Source: Bog-473 sp963745175 (lineage in GTDB: Bacteria > Actinomycetota > Acidimicrobiia > Acidimicrobiales > RAAP-2). Taken from it: DNA of 64,000 nt. The notes under the pieces were generated by a model. It saw only the letters and a program-made list of their open reading frames with translations, made no database searches and had not been told where the DNA came from. The DNA is taken from assembly GCA_963745175.1 (NCBI GenBank), contig CAVUWK010000006.1, positions 62,001 through 126,000 of the forward strand. The letters run 5' to 3'. The position numbers and the translations under genes were made by a program. This document shows positions 8,976-16,973 of this stretch, piece after piece. Every line of letters starts with the position of its first letter. Within the stretch, counting starts at the first letter, position 1.

Positions 8976-10398
8976 CTAGCGCTGCATCGCCTTGGTCTCG
9001 ACGAACTCCTCGAGGCCGTACTTGCCGCGCTCACGCCCGAAGCCCGATTGCTTGTAGCCGCCGAAGGGCGCGCCCGGGTTGAAGGCTCCCACCGTTGATG
9101 TCGACCTGCCCGGTGCGCATCTGGCGGGCCACCCGTTCGGCCCGGGCGGTGTCGCCGCTCCACACCGCGCCGGCCAGCCCGTAGGGCGTGCCGTTGGCGA
9201 TCTCGATCGCCTCCTCTTCGGTGTCGTAGGGGATGATGGACAGCACCGGCCCGAAGATCTCCTCCTTGGCGATGGTCATGTCCGGCGTGACCTCGGAGAA
9301 GACGGTCGGCTGCACGTAGAAGCCCTTGTCCAGGCCCTCGGGTGCGTCGGCGCCGCCGACGACCAGCTTGGCCCCCTCCTCGATCCCCTTGTTGATGTAG
9401 CCGCGCACCCGGTCGCGCTGGACCGCCGAGACGAGCGGCCCGATGAGCTTGCCGGCCTCGAAGGGGTCACCCGGAGCGAAACCGGCCGTCGTCCCTCCGC
9501 CCGCCATCTCCTCCACCTCGGCCAGCCGGTCCCGCGGGACGAGCATGCGGGTCAGGGCCGAGCAGGTCTGGCCGGAGTTCATGTAGCAACCGAACAGCCC
9601 GGCGGGGACGGCGGTGGCGAAGTCGGCATCGTCGAGCAGGATGTTGGCGGACTTGCCGCCGAGCTCGAGCGACACCCGCTTGATGCCCTCCGCGGCCAGC
9701 TCCATGACACGCCGCCCGGCCCGGGTCGAGCCCGTGAAGGAAACCATGTCGACCTTGGGGTGGGCGGCGATCGCTTCACCGACGACCGGGCCGACACCGC
9801 TGACCAGATTGAAGACACCCGGCGGGAGACCGACCTCGTCGATGATGTCGGCCAGGATGAACGCGTTGATCGGCGCGACCTCGCTCGGCTTCAGGACGAC
9901 GGTGCAGCCGGCCGCCATGGCCGGGGCGACCTTGAGGACCACCTGGTACAGCGGGAAGTTCCACGGCGTGATGGCACCGACGACGCCGACCGGCTCGCGC
10001 ACGACGAGTGAGTTCCCGACCTCTTCCTCCCACTCGAAGGTCTCCGCGGCGTTGGCGGCGTCGGCGAAAGCGCCGGCCGGCAGGCCGACCTGGATGGACC
10101 CTGAGAGGGTCATGGGCATGCCGACTTCGTGCGAGATGACCTGTGCGATCTCGTCGGTGCGGGCGCCGAGGGCCTCGCCGATGCGGGTGAGCAGCTTGCC
10201 GCGCTCCTCGCGGGACGTGGCGGCCCAGCCGGGGAAGGCGGCCGCCGCGGCCTCGACGGCCTTGTCGACGTCTTCGGGTGTCCCCTCGGGGATGGTCGCG
10301 AAGACTTCCTCGGTGGCCGAGTCGATGACCTCCAGCTTGCCCTTGCCGGTCGAAGGGACCCAGGCCCCGTTGATGTAGATCTTGTCGCGCACGAGCAT
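8976..10398 (-). CDS. NAD(P)-dependent aldehyde dehydrogenase, one apparent insertion near the 3' end
   Basis: About 474 residues after correction. ATG 10398 follows GGGAGGG. Motifs: TPWNFPLYQVVLKVAPAMAAGCTVVLKPSE, the cofactor loop SFTGSTRAGRR, catalytic Glu in LELGGKSANI, and the nucleophile Cys in NSGQTCSALTR. The last 37 codons are displaced by one extra base near 9089: the frame then reads NPGAPFGGYKQSGFGRE and ends in EEFVETKAMQR with TAG at 8976-8978, exactly the expected ALDH C-terminus. It oxidises an aldehyde to the acid; being upstream of the hydrolase and downstream of an SDR suggests alcohol-to-acid processing of a catabolic intermediate. Confidence 0.88.
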
Positions 10399-10470
10399 GG
10401 GTGCCCTCCCTGATTGGTCTGGTCTCAGCGATCCCACCCTACCCAGGCTGGGGGGAGCTGTCCCGGGCCG

Positions 10471-11361
10471 CTATCCCTTCTTGCCCAGCAGCGGGTGCTC
10501 ACCCATGCCGACGGGCTGCAGGTGCTGGCCCAGCACCTCGTGGAAGTGGTCGGCCACCTCCTGGGGCGTCCAGCCACCCTCACGCCACATGGAGGCGATC
10601 TGCCGCGGCGTCTGGAACAGGGTGTAGGCGAAGCCGGTGCGCCCGAGAACCTGGCCGTTCACGTAGGAGGCACCCTCTGAGGCCAGGAACGCGATCAGCG
10701 GAGCGTTGAGTGCGGGATCCTGGTCGGCGGGCGGCTCCGCGCCGGCGTAGAGACCCTCCGTCATGCGGGTGAAGCCGGCCGGGGCCACCGCGTTGACCGT
10801 GATGCCGTACTTGCCGAGCTCGAGGGCCCACACGAAGGTCATGCCCATGATGGCGGCCTTGGCGGCGCCGTAGTTGGTCTGCCCGAAGTTGCCCCGTAGG
10901 CCGGCCGAGGAGGTGATGTTGACGATGCGCCCGTAGCCGGCGTCCTTCATGATCGGCGCCGCGTGGCGGACCGTGTTGAAGGTGCCCTTCTGGTGCACGG
11001 CGATCACGGCGTCGTAGTCGGCCTCGTCCATCTTGACCACGGTCCGGTCGCGCACGATCCCGGCGTTGTTCACGACGATGTCGATGGACCCGAAGGAGTC
11101 CACTGCCGTCCCGATGATCCTGCCCGCACCCTCGAAGTCGCTCACCGAGTCGTAATTGGGCACCGCGGCGCCGCCTGACGTTTCGATCTCCTTGCAGACC
11201 TGCGCCGCAGGGTCCTCTTCCGTGCCCGCACCCCCAAGGGTGACGCCCACGTCGTTGACCACCACCTTGGCGCCCTCTGCGGCGAGACAGAGGGCGATGT
11301 CCCGCCCGATGCCCCGGCCCGCACCCGTCACCACCGCCGCTCGACCGTCGAGGAGTCCCAT
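10471..11361 (-). CDS. SDR family oxidoreductase
   Basis: 296 residues. Rossmann motif TGAGRGIG near residue 13, NNAG, catalytic Ser in NITSSAG, and YGAAK. An extended C-terminus (GWTPQEVADHFHEVLGQ) resembles the 3-hydroxyacyl-CoA dehydrogenase domain of multifunctional enzyme type 2 proteins. ATG 11361 is chosen because a TACTCT box lies 6 nt upstream on the minus strand. It is divergent from the class II aldolase, and the shared 125-bp region contains the inverted repeat at 11390-11407. The ALDH and hydrolase genes follow on the same strand. Probably oxidises a hydroxyacyl-CoA or alcohol; substrate unknown. Confidence 0.85.
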   Translation of the reverse strand: MGLLDGRAAVVTGAGRGIGRDIALCLAAEGAKVVVNDVGVTLGGAGTEEDPAAQVCKEIETSGGAAVPNYDSVSDFEGAGRIIGTAVDSFGSIDIVVNNAGIVRDRTVVKMDEADYDAVIAVHQKGTFNTVRHAAPIMKDAGYGRIVNITSSAGLRGNFGQTNYGAAKAAIMGMTFVWALELGKYGITVNAVAPAGFTRMTEGLYAGAEPPADQDPALNAPLIAFLASEGASYVNGQVLGRTGFAYTLFQTPRQIASMWREGGWTPQEVADHFHEVLGQHLQPVGMGEHPLLGKKG

Positions 11362-11367
11362 GGCCAG

Positions 11368-11373
11368 AGAGTA
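11368..11373 (-). promoter_or_regulatory. Putative -10 box (TACTCT), leaderless promoter of the SDR gene
   Basis: On the minus strand TACTCT is followed by six bases and then ATG 11361. The corresponding -35 region would coincide with the inverted repeat at 11390-11407. Confidence 0.4.
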
Positions 11374-11389
11374 CCGCGGGCACTCGTTC

Positions 11390-11407
11390 CCTGACAGGCG
11401 TGTCAGG
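11390..11407. promoter_or_regulatory. Putative TetR-type operator, site 1 (perfect: CCTGACA-GGCG-TGTCAGG)
   Basis: Perfect 7-bp inverted repeat with a 4-bp centre, in the middle of the divergent SDR/aldolase promoter region, overlapping the expected -35 positions of both. It is the best-conserved of nine related sites sharing TGAC-N6-GTCA in this window. A TACGAT box at 11425-11430 could be the aldolase -10. Confidence 0.65.
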
Positions 11408-11486
11408 CATTGCCTCCGGCGTTGTACGATCTGGCTGACCGTCGGGCGAGGACGTCCGCCCACCCAGCCGCGAGGAGACCCGGGCC

Positions 11487-12125
11487 ATGGCCTTCATAGA
11501 GAACGCACCAGAGCAGATCGTCGCCGCCGCCAAGGAGCTGCTCGAGAAGGGGTTGGTCGAGGGGACCTCGGGCAACATCTCCGCTCGCATGGAGGACGGC
11601 AACATCGCCGTCACCCCGAGCTCGCTCGACTACCGGCTCATGACGGTGGACGACATCGTGATCGTGAACGCCGCCGGCGACGTCGTCTCGGGCGAGCGCG
11701 GCCCAACCTCGGAGAAATACCTCCACATCGCGGTCCAGGCGGCCTACGAGGACTACGCGGTGTGCATCCACTCGCACGCCGTCCACGCCACCATGTTCGC
11801 CGTCGCCCATCAGGACATCCCGAGCTGTATCGACGAGTTCACCGTTTACCTCGGGGGCGACATCCGCTGCTCCGAATACGCGGCCAGCGGCTCGCCCGAA
11901 CTGGCCGAGCAGGTGGTCAAGGCGCTGGAGAGCCGCAGCGCGGCGCTCATCGCCAACCACGGGATGGTGGCCATCGGCACGACGATGGAGAAGGCGATGC
12001 ACAACACTGCGCTGGTCGAGCGGTCCGCCAAGATCATCTGGGGCGCCAAGCAGCTGGGTGGCATCTTCCCGTTGCCCGAGAAGGTCAACGCCACCTTCGC
12101 CAGCTACTGGCCCTACATGCGGTAG
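11487..12125 (+). CDS. Class II aldolase/adducin family protein
   Basis: 212 residues, the size of fuculose-phosphate aldolase-type enzymes. Zinc ligands are visible as His95 and His97 (CIHSHAVHA) and His158 (LIANHGMVA), with the catalytic Glu76 in GPTSEKYLH. The substrate-binding start EGTSGNISAR and TPSSLDY are conserved. These enzymes split phosphorylated or free hydroxy-carbonyl compounds, or decarboxylate. ATG 11487 has GAGGAG eleven bases upstream. A RidA-family gene follows after 4 bp, so the two are co-transcribed; RidA would clear reactive enamine intermediates. Expression probably depends on the divergent operator. Confidence 0.85.
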   Translation: MAFIENAPEQIVAAAKELLEKGLVEGTSGNISARMEDGNIAVTPSSLDYRLMTVDDIVIVNAAGDVVSGERGPTSEKYLHIAVQAAYEDYAVCIHSHAVHATMFAVAHQDIPSCIDEFTVYLGGDIRCSEYAASGSPELAEQVVKALESRSAALIANHGMVAIGTTMEKAMHNTALVERSAKIIWGAKQLGGIFPLPEKVNATFASYWPYMR

Positions 12126-12129
12126 GCGC

Positions 12130-12600
12130 GTGAGCGAGGGCAAGATCCGCGCCCGGCTCGCCGAGTTGGGCCTGACGCTGCACGGGCCGCACCCACCCCA
12201 CGACCCGCTCGACGCGGTGGTGGTGCACGACGGCGTGGCCCGCACGTCGGGGCAGCTTCCCCGCATCGCCGGTGAGCTGACCTGCCTCGGGCGCCTGGGC
12301 GACACCGTGACGGTGGAGGAGGGCACCGAGGCCGCCGCCGTGTGCGCGTTGAACGCCCTGGCCGTGCTGGAGGAGGCGCTCGGTTCCCTCGACCGCGTCG
12401 AGCGGGTCCTCACGGTGACGGGCTTCGTGTCGTCGGCGCCGGACTTCCATCAGCAGCCGGCGGTGGTGGACGGGGCGAGCAAGGTGCTGGCCGACGTCTT
12501 CGGCGACGCGGGCCGCCACACGCGCTCGGCCATCGGCGTCGCCGCCCTGCCCCGCAACGGGGCGGTCGAGATCGAGGTGACGGTCGCGGTCAGTGAATGA
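12130..12600 (+). CDS. RidA/YjgF/UK114 family protein
   Basis: 156 residues from GTG 12130; N-terminal extension of the frame upstream of this lies in the aldolase gene and is not used. Family pattern: TSGQLPRIAGEL, ALNALAVLEEALGSLDRVERVLTVTGFV, and the C-terminal RSAIGVAALPRNGAVEIEVTVAV, in which the conserved Arg binds carboxylates. RidA proteins are trimeric enamine/imine deaminases. Tail-to-tail overlap of 11 bp with the PEP-mutase family gene. Confidence 0.85.
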   Translation: MSEGKIRARLAELGLTLHGPHPPHDPLDAVVVHDGVARTSGQLPRIAGELTCLGRLGDTVTVEEGTEAAAVCALNALAVLEEALGSLDRVERVLTVTGFVSSAPDFHQQPAVVDGASKVLADVFGDAGRHTRSAIGVAALPRNGAVEIEVTVAVSE

Positions 12601-13417
12601 AGGCGGCGTTCATGACCGGTCTCGCGGCGGCGGCGAGATCCCAATAGCCCGTCGTGCCCTGATCGCGTAGCTCCACGACCGCGTTGATGGCGGCGCCATA
12701 GGCCGCCACCGCGACGGCCCCGCCCACCGAGATCCGGCTCACCCCGAGCTCGGCCAGCGTGCCGACATTCGGTGCGCCGGGCACGACGAGCACGCTGACC
12801 GGCAGGTCGACCTCGCGTAGGAGCCGGCGCAGGTCGTCGGGCTCGACCACCCGGGGTGCGAAGAGCACATCGGCGCCCGCCTCCTGGTACGCCTGCAGGC
12901 GGGCGATGGTGTCGTCCAGGTCGGGTCGGCCGTGCAGGTAGTTCTCGGCCCGGGCCGTGAGGACGAAGGGCACCGGACCGGCGTGGGCGGCTTCCGCCGC
13001 CGCCCGCACCCGCTCGGTCGCGCGGGCCAGGTCGTAGATCGGGTGCGCGGGGTCCCTCGTGTAGTCCTCGACCGACCCGCCCGCGAGTCCCGTGGCGACG
13101 GCGGCCGTGATGGTGGCGGCCACGCCGTCCGGATCGTCGGCGAAGCAGTTCTCGAGGTCACCCGAGACGGGGACGTCGACCGCGGCGGCCAGCTCGGCGG
13201 AGTGCGCCAATACCTCTTCCCGGGTCACGCCGCCGTCGGCCCGCCCCCGGGTGGCGGCGAAGCCACCGCTCGTCGTCGCGATCGCCTGGAATCCGAGCGA
13301 GGCGAACAGGGCTGCCGATCCGATGTCCCAGGCGTTGGGCATGAGGAGTGGCGTGCCGGGGACGTGGAGGGCACGGAACCGTTCGGCCCGCTCGGCCGCA
13401 GTGGTGGGACTGGTCAT
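12590..13417 (-). CDS. Isocitrate lyase/PEP mutase family protein
   Basis: 275 residues. Motifs of the superfamily: LLMPNAWDIGSAALFASLGFQAIATTSGG, the Mg-binding VSGDLENCFADD, GGSVEDYTRD, and LTARAEN. Members of this short branch include oxaloacetate decarboxylase-like, 2-methylisocitrate lyase-like and phosphonopyruvate hydrolase-like enzymes; the catalytic cysteine signature KKCGH of true isocitrate lyases is absent. Its promoter is apparently leaderless (TACGGT 6 nt before ATG). Function beyond C-C or P-C lyase is not predictable. Confidence 0.8.
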   Translation of the reverse strand: MTSPTTAAERAERFRALHVPGTPLLMPNAWDIGSAALFASLGFQAIATTSGGFAATRGRADGGVTREEVLAHSAELAAAVDVPVSGDLENCFADDPDGVAATITAAVATGLAGGSVEDYTRDPAHPIYDLARATERVRAAAEAAHAGPVPFVLTARAENYLHGRPDLDDTIARLQAYQEAGADVLFAPRVVEPDDLRRLLREVDLPVSVLVVPGAPNVGTLAELGVSRISVGGAVAVAAYGAAINAVVELRDQGTTGYWDLAAAARPVMNAAFIH

Positions 13418-13423
13418 GCTGGC

Positions 13424-13429
13424 ACCGTA
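13424..13429 (-). promoter_or_regulatory. Putative -10 box (TACGGT), leaderless promoter of the PEP-mutase family gene
   Basis: On the minus strand TACGGT is followed by six bases and ATG 13417, with no Shine-Dalgarno. Confidence 0.4.
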
Positions 13430-13466
13430 CCGGTGCGCCCAGCGGGAACGTTCAGATCGCCGAGGT

Positions 13467-13928
13467 TCAGCCGGCGTTGGCCACCTCGGGAAATTCCCAG
13501 TATTGGAATTCGATCGTCATGGGCAGGAGATAGCGCACGTAGACCGAGTGGATCTTGACCATCTTCTGGTCGTCCATGTGCAGGTCGATCAGCTCCATGC
13601 GGTCGTCCACCGTGCGGAACTTCTCGGCTCGCTCCTGAATGCCCTTGAGCTCGTCGAGGGACCCGACGGAGAAGCCGTAGTGATCCATCCGGGGACACTT
13701 CATCGGGTCGTCCTCGGCGATGAGGAAGATGAACTGGTCCCAGTGGACGCAGCTCATGATGAGGCGGCGACGGTCCTCCGTCATGACCTTCATCTCCTCG
13801 AAGCCCAACACCTCGTCGAAGAATCGGCAGACATCGGCGCGGTTCTCGGCATCGAGAAGGTCCGCCGGCAGCGACATGGCCACGTGATTGAACCGTGGAT
13901 TGCCCGTGGGGTAGAAGGGATGTGGCAT
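13467..13928 (-). CDS. VOC (glyoxalase/extradiol dioxygenase) superfamily protein
   Basis: 153 residues starting MPHPFYPTG at 13928, overlapping the alcohol dehydrogenase stop (TGATG). One VOC module pair: RFNHVAMSLPAD with His, FFDEVLGFEE, a mid-chain HYGFSVGSLDEL with His, and a final IEFQYWEFPEV with Glu, consistent with a two-His one-Glu metal site. Could be a dioxygenase, epimerase or dehalogenase-like enzyme. Translationally coupled to the zinc alcohol dehydrogenase, so probably acts on the same catabolic intermediate. Confidence 0.75.
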   Translation of the reverse strand: MPHPFYPTGNPRFNHVAMSLPADLLDAENRADVCRFFDEVLGFEEMKVMTEDRRRLIMSCVHWDQFIFLIAEDDPMKCPRMDHYGFSVGSLDELKGIQERAEKFRTVDDRMELIDLHMDDQKMVKIHSVYVRYLLPMTIEFQYWEFPEVANAG

Positions 13929-15001
13929 CAGGAACGCACCTCCGGGATCACCATCACCTTGCCGGCGATGCGGCCTACGGCCAGCGCCTCGAGTGCGTCG
14001 CCGATGCCGTTGAGCGGAATGTCGCCGGGGTCGATGAGACGCTCGGCCGGGAAACCGTCGGAGGCGAGGAGGTCGAGCGCGCGCTCGAAGCCCCCGAGGT
14101 CGTAGACGAAGGAGCCGGTCACGGTCAGCTCGTTGAGGATCATCCGGTTGATGTCGAAGGTGGGGTGGTCGATGCCGGCGCCCACCATGACCAGGATGCC
14201 GCCACGGGCCAATTGACTGAACCCCGCCTCGATGGCGGCGCGGTGCCCCGAGCACTCCAAGACGACGCGCACGGCCCGGGACGACATGCGCTCGGGCTCC
14301 CAGGACGGGAACACCTCCAGGTCCGCCGGGTCGACGATGGACGTCACGCCGAGGTCGGCGGCCAGTTGGCGCCGCCCTTCGTGCGGCTCCACCACGGTGA
14401 TGTCCGAGATACCCATGGCGAGCAGCGCGGCGACGCTCAACGCGCCGATCGGCCCCGCGCCGAAGACCATCACGCTGTCGCCGGGAGCGACCTCCGACCG
14501 GGTGATGCCGTGCAAGGCGACCGACAGCGGTTCGGCGAGCGCGGCGTGGCGGGGCGAGAGGCCCTCGGGTAGGCGCAGGACACCGGCGGCGCGGCACAAG
14601 ATGTACTCGGCGAACGCGCCGTCCGACCCACCCGACGTCATGCTGTTGCGGTTCTCACACTGCGACGGCTTGCCTGCACGGCAGCCCCGGCACGTCCCGC
14701 AGCGCGGGGAGGCTCCACCGACGACGAGCTCGCCGAGGGACCATCCTGTGACGTCATCGCCGACGGCGGCGATCGTCCCGCTCCACTCGTGGCCGGCCAC
14801 CGCACCCGGAGTGAATCCCCACCCGTCGCGCAGCTGGTGGATGTCGGACCCGCAGATGCCGCAGGCGTGCACGCGTACGACGAGCTGGTCGGGCCCGGGA
14901 CGCGGGACCGTCCGTTCTTCCACCGTCACCACGCCCGGCGACTGGTAGACGGCCGCCGCCATCACCTCGGGAAGCGACTCGACGGACGATGACCCTGACA
15001 T
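13928..15001 (-). CDS. Zinc-dependent alcohol dehydrogenase (MDR superfamily)
   Basis: 357 residues if started at ATG 15001. Catalytic zinc ligands CGICGSD and GHEWSG, structural zinc cysteines CGTCRGCRAGKPSQCENR, and NAD-binding VFGAGPIGALSVAALLAMG. Related to sorbitol/threonine/L-idonate-type dehydrogenases. ATG 15001 has no ribosome site and lies inside the operator-like repeat 14994-15011; an alternative start at ATG 14962 (MAAAVYQSPG) would put the whole repeat in the upstream region. Together with the downstream VOC gene it forms a two-gene unit; the ThuA-like gene ends 11 bp upstream. Confidence 0.87.
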   Translation of the reverse strand: MSGSSSVESLPEVMAAAVYQSPGVVTVEERTVPRPGPDQLVVRVHACGICGSDIHQLRDGWGFTPGAVAGHEWSGTIAAVGDDVTGWSLGELVVGGASPRCGTCRGCRAGKPSQCENRNSMTSGGSDGAFAEYILCRAAGVLRLPEGLSPRHAALAEPLSVALHGITRSEVAPGDSVMVFGAGPIGALSVAALLAMGISDITVVEPHEGRRQLAADLGVTSIVDPADLEVFPSWEPERMSSRAVRVVLECSGHRAAIEAGFSQLARGGILVMVGAGIDHPTFDINRMILNELTVTGSFVYDLGGFERALDLLASDGFPAERLIDPGDIPLNGIGDALEALAVGRIAGKVMVIPEVRS

Positions 15002-15011
15002 GCGCGTCAGG
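14994..15011. promoter_or_regulatory. Putative TetR-type operator, site 2 (CCTGACA-TGCG-CGTCAGG)
   Basis: One mismatch from a perfect 7-bp inverted repeat. It fills the gap between the ThuA-like gene and the alcohol dehydrogenase and includes the annotated ATG 15001, implying either a leaderless start or use of ATG 14962. Confidence 0.55.
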
Positions 15012-15704
15012 TTAGGCGTTCTCCACCAGCCAGGCGAGGCCGCCGGCCAGGTGGCGCAGATAGGCGGGCGTCTCCCATGCCCCGGGGAAGTGGCCCAACG
15101 CGCTGTAGAAGGTGCGGGCGGGGCCCTCCTGCACGCTCCAGGCGAGCGGGAATCCGCACTCGGGCACGCGTCCGCCGGGTGCCGCCAGGTCGACCTGGTC
15201 CTCGGCCAGGCGGAGCAGGACCCGGGCATCGGGACGTAGTCCCGCGAAGAGGTACACCTCGTCGTGCCACTGCCACCGCGTCCCGAGGTGGGCGGTCGCC
15301 GGGTGGTCGGACTCGACCACGTCGATGGCGAAGTCCTGGGTCCAGGGATGCCCGTCGAAGCGGGCTCCGAGCATGGACCCGTACTCGGGCCACTCGTGGT
15401 TGGCGTCGGTGGCGGAGTGAACGCCGAGGATGCGCAGCTCCCCGCGCCGCCAGGCCTCGTGCACGGCCGCCCTCTGCGCGGCGGACCAGGGGGTCTCCCC
15501 GATGGTGAACAGGGCGAGGACACGAGCCGACGCCAGGTCGCCCGGCGAGAACTCCCGTACGTCGGTCACCACGGTGGGGGTGAGGCCGCCGAGGCCGGCC
15601 AACTCGCCCAGGCCGGTCGCCGCCTGGCCCAGCACCCCGTGCACGCCCGCCGGCCCGTCGGCGTAGGGGGCGACCTGGTTGACGATCAGCATGTCGTCGG
15701 GCAC
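15012..15704 (-). CDS. ThuA-like/class I glutamine-amidotransferase-like fold protein
   Basis: About 230 residues. Pattern of trehalose-utilisation ThuA-like proteins: early strand, GLTPTVVTDVREFSPGDLASARVLALFTIGE, GVHSATDANHEWPEYGSMLGARFDGHPWTQ, then QWHDEVYLFAGLRP and a terminal TFYSALGHFPGAWE and HLAGGLAWLVENA. Family members are of uncertain function, often linked to sugar or hydroxylated compound use. GTG 15704 has a TACACT box 8 nt upstream; ATG 15692 is an alternative. Divergent from the RraA-like gene. Confidence 0.72.
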   Translation of the reverse strand: MPDDMLIVNQVAPYADGPAGVHGVLGQAATGLGELAGLGGLTPTVVTDVREFSPGDLASARVLALFTIGETPWSAAQRAAVHEAWRRGELRILGVHSATDANHEWPEYGSMLGARFDGHPWTQDFAIDVVESDHPATAHLGTRWQWHDEVYLFAGLRPDARVLLRLAEDQVDLAAPGGRVPECGFPLAWSVQEGPARTFYSALGHFPGAWETPAYLRHLAGGLAWLVENA

Positions 15705-15788
15705 GCCGGGGGAGTGTAGACACGGTGCAGCGCCCCCGCCCGGTGCTCGAAATGCACACGGGCACAGCCGACCGAGGAGGACAACGAC

Positions 15789-16439
15789 GTGAGCGATGCG
15801 AGGAAGGATCCGGGGGAGATTGCGGCCGCGCTGGCGCGGCTCGGTTCCGCCACCGTCGGGGAGTCCGGCGGCCTCGCTGCGCACCGCAGGCTCCGCCCGG
15901 CCTGGTCCGGCGCTGCCGTGGCCGCCCCGGCCTACCCGGTCGGCTGCACCCCGGGGGACAACCTGGCCGTGCACGTCGCGGTGACGAAGGCCCCGCGTGG
16001 GAGCGTGCTCGCCGTGGATGTCGGCCAGGTGGCGGACCGTGGCTACTGGGGCGAGGTACTGACAACCGCGGCCGAGGCCGCCGGGTTGGCCGGATTGATC
16101 CTCGACGGCGGCGTGCGCGACGTCGCCGCCCTCGGGGCGCACGGATTCCCCGTGTTCGCGGCGACCATCGCCCTCACCGGTGCGACAAAGGACAAGCCGG
16201 GAACCGTGGGTATCCCGGTGCGCGTGGGCGGCGTCGAGGTGGCCGCGGGGGACTGGGTCGTGGCTGACGTCGACGGGGTGTGTTTCGTGCCGCGGGAGGC
16301 GGTCGACGACGTCCTGGCGGCGGGACATGACCGCGAGGCGAAGGAGGCCGGGTTCTTCGACGCCCTCAGGTCTGGTTCGACGACGGTGGAGCTGCTCGGA
16401 CTCGAGGCCTCGCTGGTCCGCCAAAGCGACGCCGGGTAA
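15789..16439 (+). CDS. RraA family protein (4-hydroxy-4-methyl-2-oxoglutarate aldolase-like)
   Basis: 216 residues from GTG 15789, preceded by a clear GAGGAGG. Active-site pattern of RraA-like class II pyruvate aldolases: GYWGEVLTTAAEAAG, and LILDGGVRDVAAL with Arg and Asp that bind pyruvate and metal, then PVFAATIALTG and VVADVDGVCFVPREAVDDVL. Such enzymes cleave 4-hydroxy-4-methyl-2-oxoglutarate or decarboxylate oxaloacetate at the end of aromatic catabolism; some members only inhibit RNase E. In this catabolic context the aldolase role is more likely. Confidence 0.8.
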   Translation: MSDARKDPGEIAAALARLGSATVGESGGLAAHRRLRPAWSGAAVAAPAYPVGCTPGDNLAVHVAVTKAPRGSVLAVDVGQVADRGYWGEVLTTAAEAAGLAGLILDGGVRDVAALGAHGFPVFAATIALTGATKDKPGTVGIPVRVGGVEVAAGDWVVADVDGVCFVPREAVDDVLAAGHDREAKEAGFFDALRSGSTTVELLGLEASLVRQSDAG

Positions 16440-16469
16440 CGCCTCGGCACCGGGTGGCACAATGCAGCC

Positions 16470-16973
16470 ATGAGCGAAGCGACGTCGGCAGCGGACGAGA
16501 AGGTGGAACGCATGGAGGTGGGGCGGACGATCCCGGTTGAGCCGGGACGCATCTTCGCTCTGCTCAGTGACCCGAAGGGTCACGTCGCCATCGACAGTTC
16601 AGGCATGTTGATGGACTCCACCGGGGTGCCGGCCACGAAGGTGGGGGACGAGTTCGTCATCCACATGGATCGCGAGTCACTCAACGACTTCCCGATGGGC
16701 CGTTACGACGTCACCGTCCACATCACGACGTTCGAACCCGATCGCGAAATCGCGTGGACCATCAAGGGCCAGATCAAGCCGCAGATCGGCCACGTCTACG
16801 GCTACAGGCTCGAACCGACTGAGAACGGGACGCTCGTCACCTCGTACTACGACTGGTCGACCATCGACCCCCAGTGGAAAGAGGCCGACATCTTCCCCAT
16901 CATCCCCGAATCGGCGCTGCGCGCCACGTTGGGCATTCTTGAACGGACGCTCGCGCACTCGACCGAGTGGTGA
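16470..16973 (+). CDS. SRPBCC (START-like) domain protein
   Basis: 167 residues starting 30 bp after the RraA-like gene. A hydrophobic-ligand-binding helix-grip fold is suggested by VGRTIPVEPGRIFALLSDPKGH, the beta segments YDVTVHITTFEPDREIAWTI and GYRLEPTENGTLVTSYYDWS, and a long C-terminal helix with LGILERTLAHS. Family members bind lipids or polyketide intermediates or act as cyclases. A CACAAT sequence 6 nt before ATG 16470 may give it its own leaderless transcript. No catalytic residues assignable. Confidence 0.75.
   Translation: MSEATSAADEKVERMEVGRTIPVEPGRIFALLSDPKGHVAIDSSGMLMDSTGVPATKVGDEFVIHMDRESLNDFPMGRYDVTVHITTFEPDREIAWTIKGQIKPQIGHVYGYRLEPTENGTLVTSYYDWSTIDPQWKEADIFPIIPESALRATLGILERTLAHSTEW

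Noticed and set aside
13422..13437. Palindrome GCACCG-TAC-CGGTGC near the PEP-mutase family start as an operator or terminator
   Set aside because: Too short for a convincing terminator, no T-run, and its centre is better explained by a TACGGT -10 box; unlike the nine TGAC-N6-GTCA sites it does not recur.
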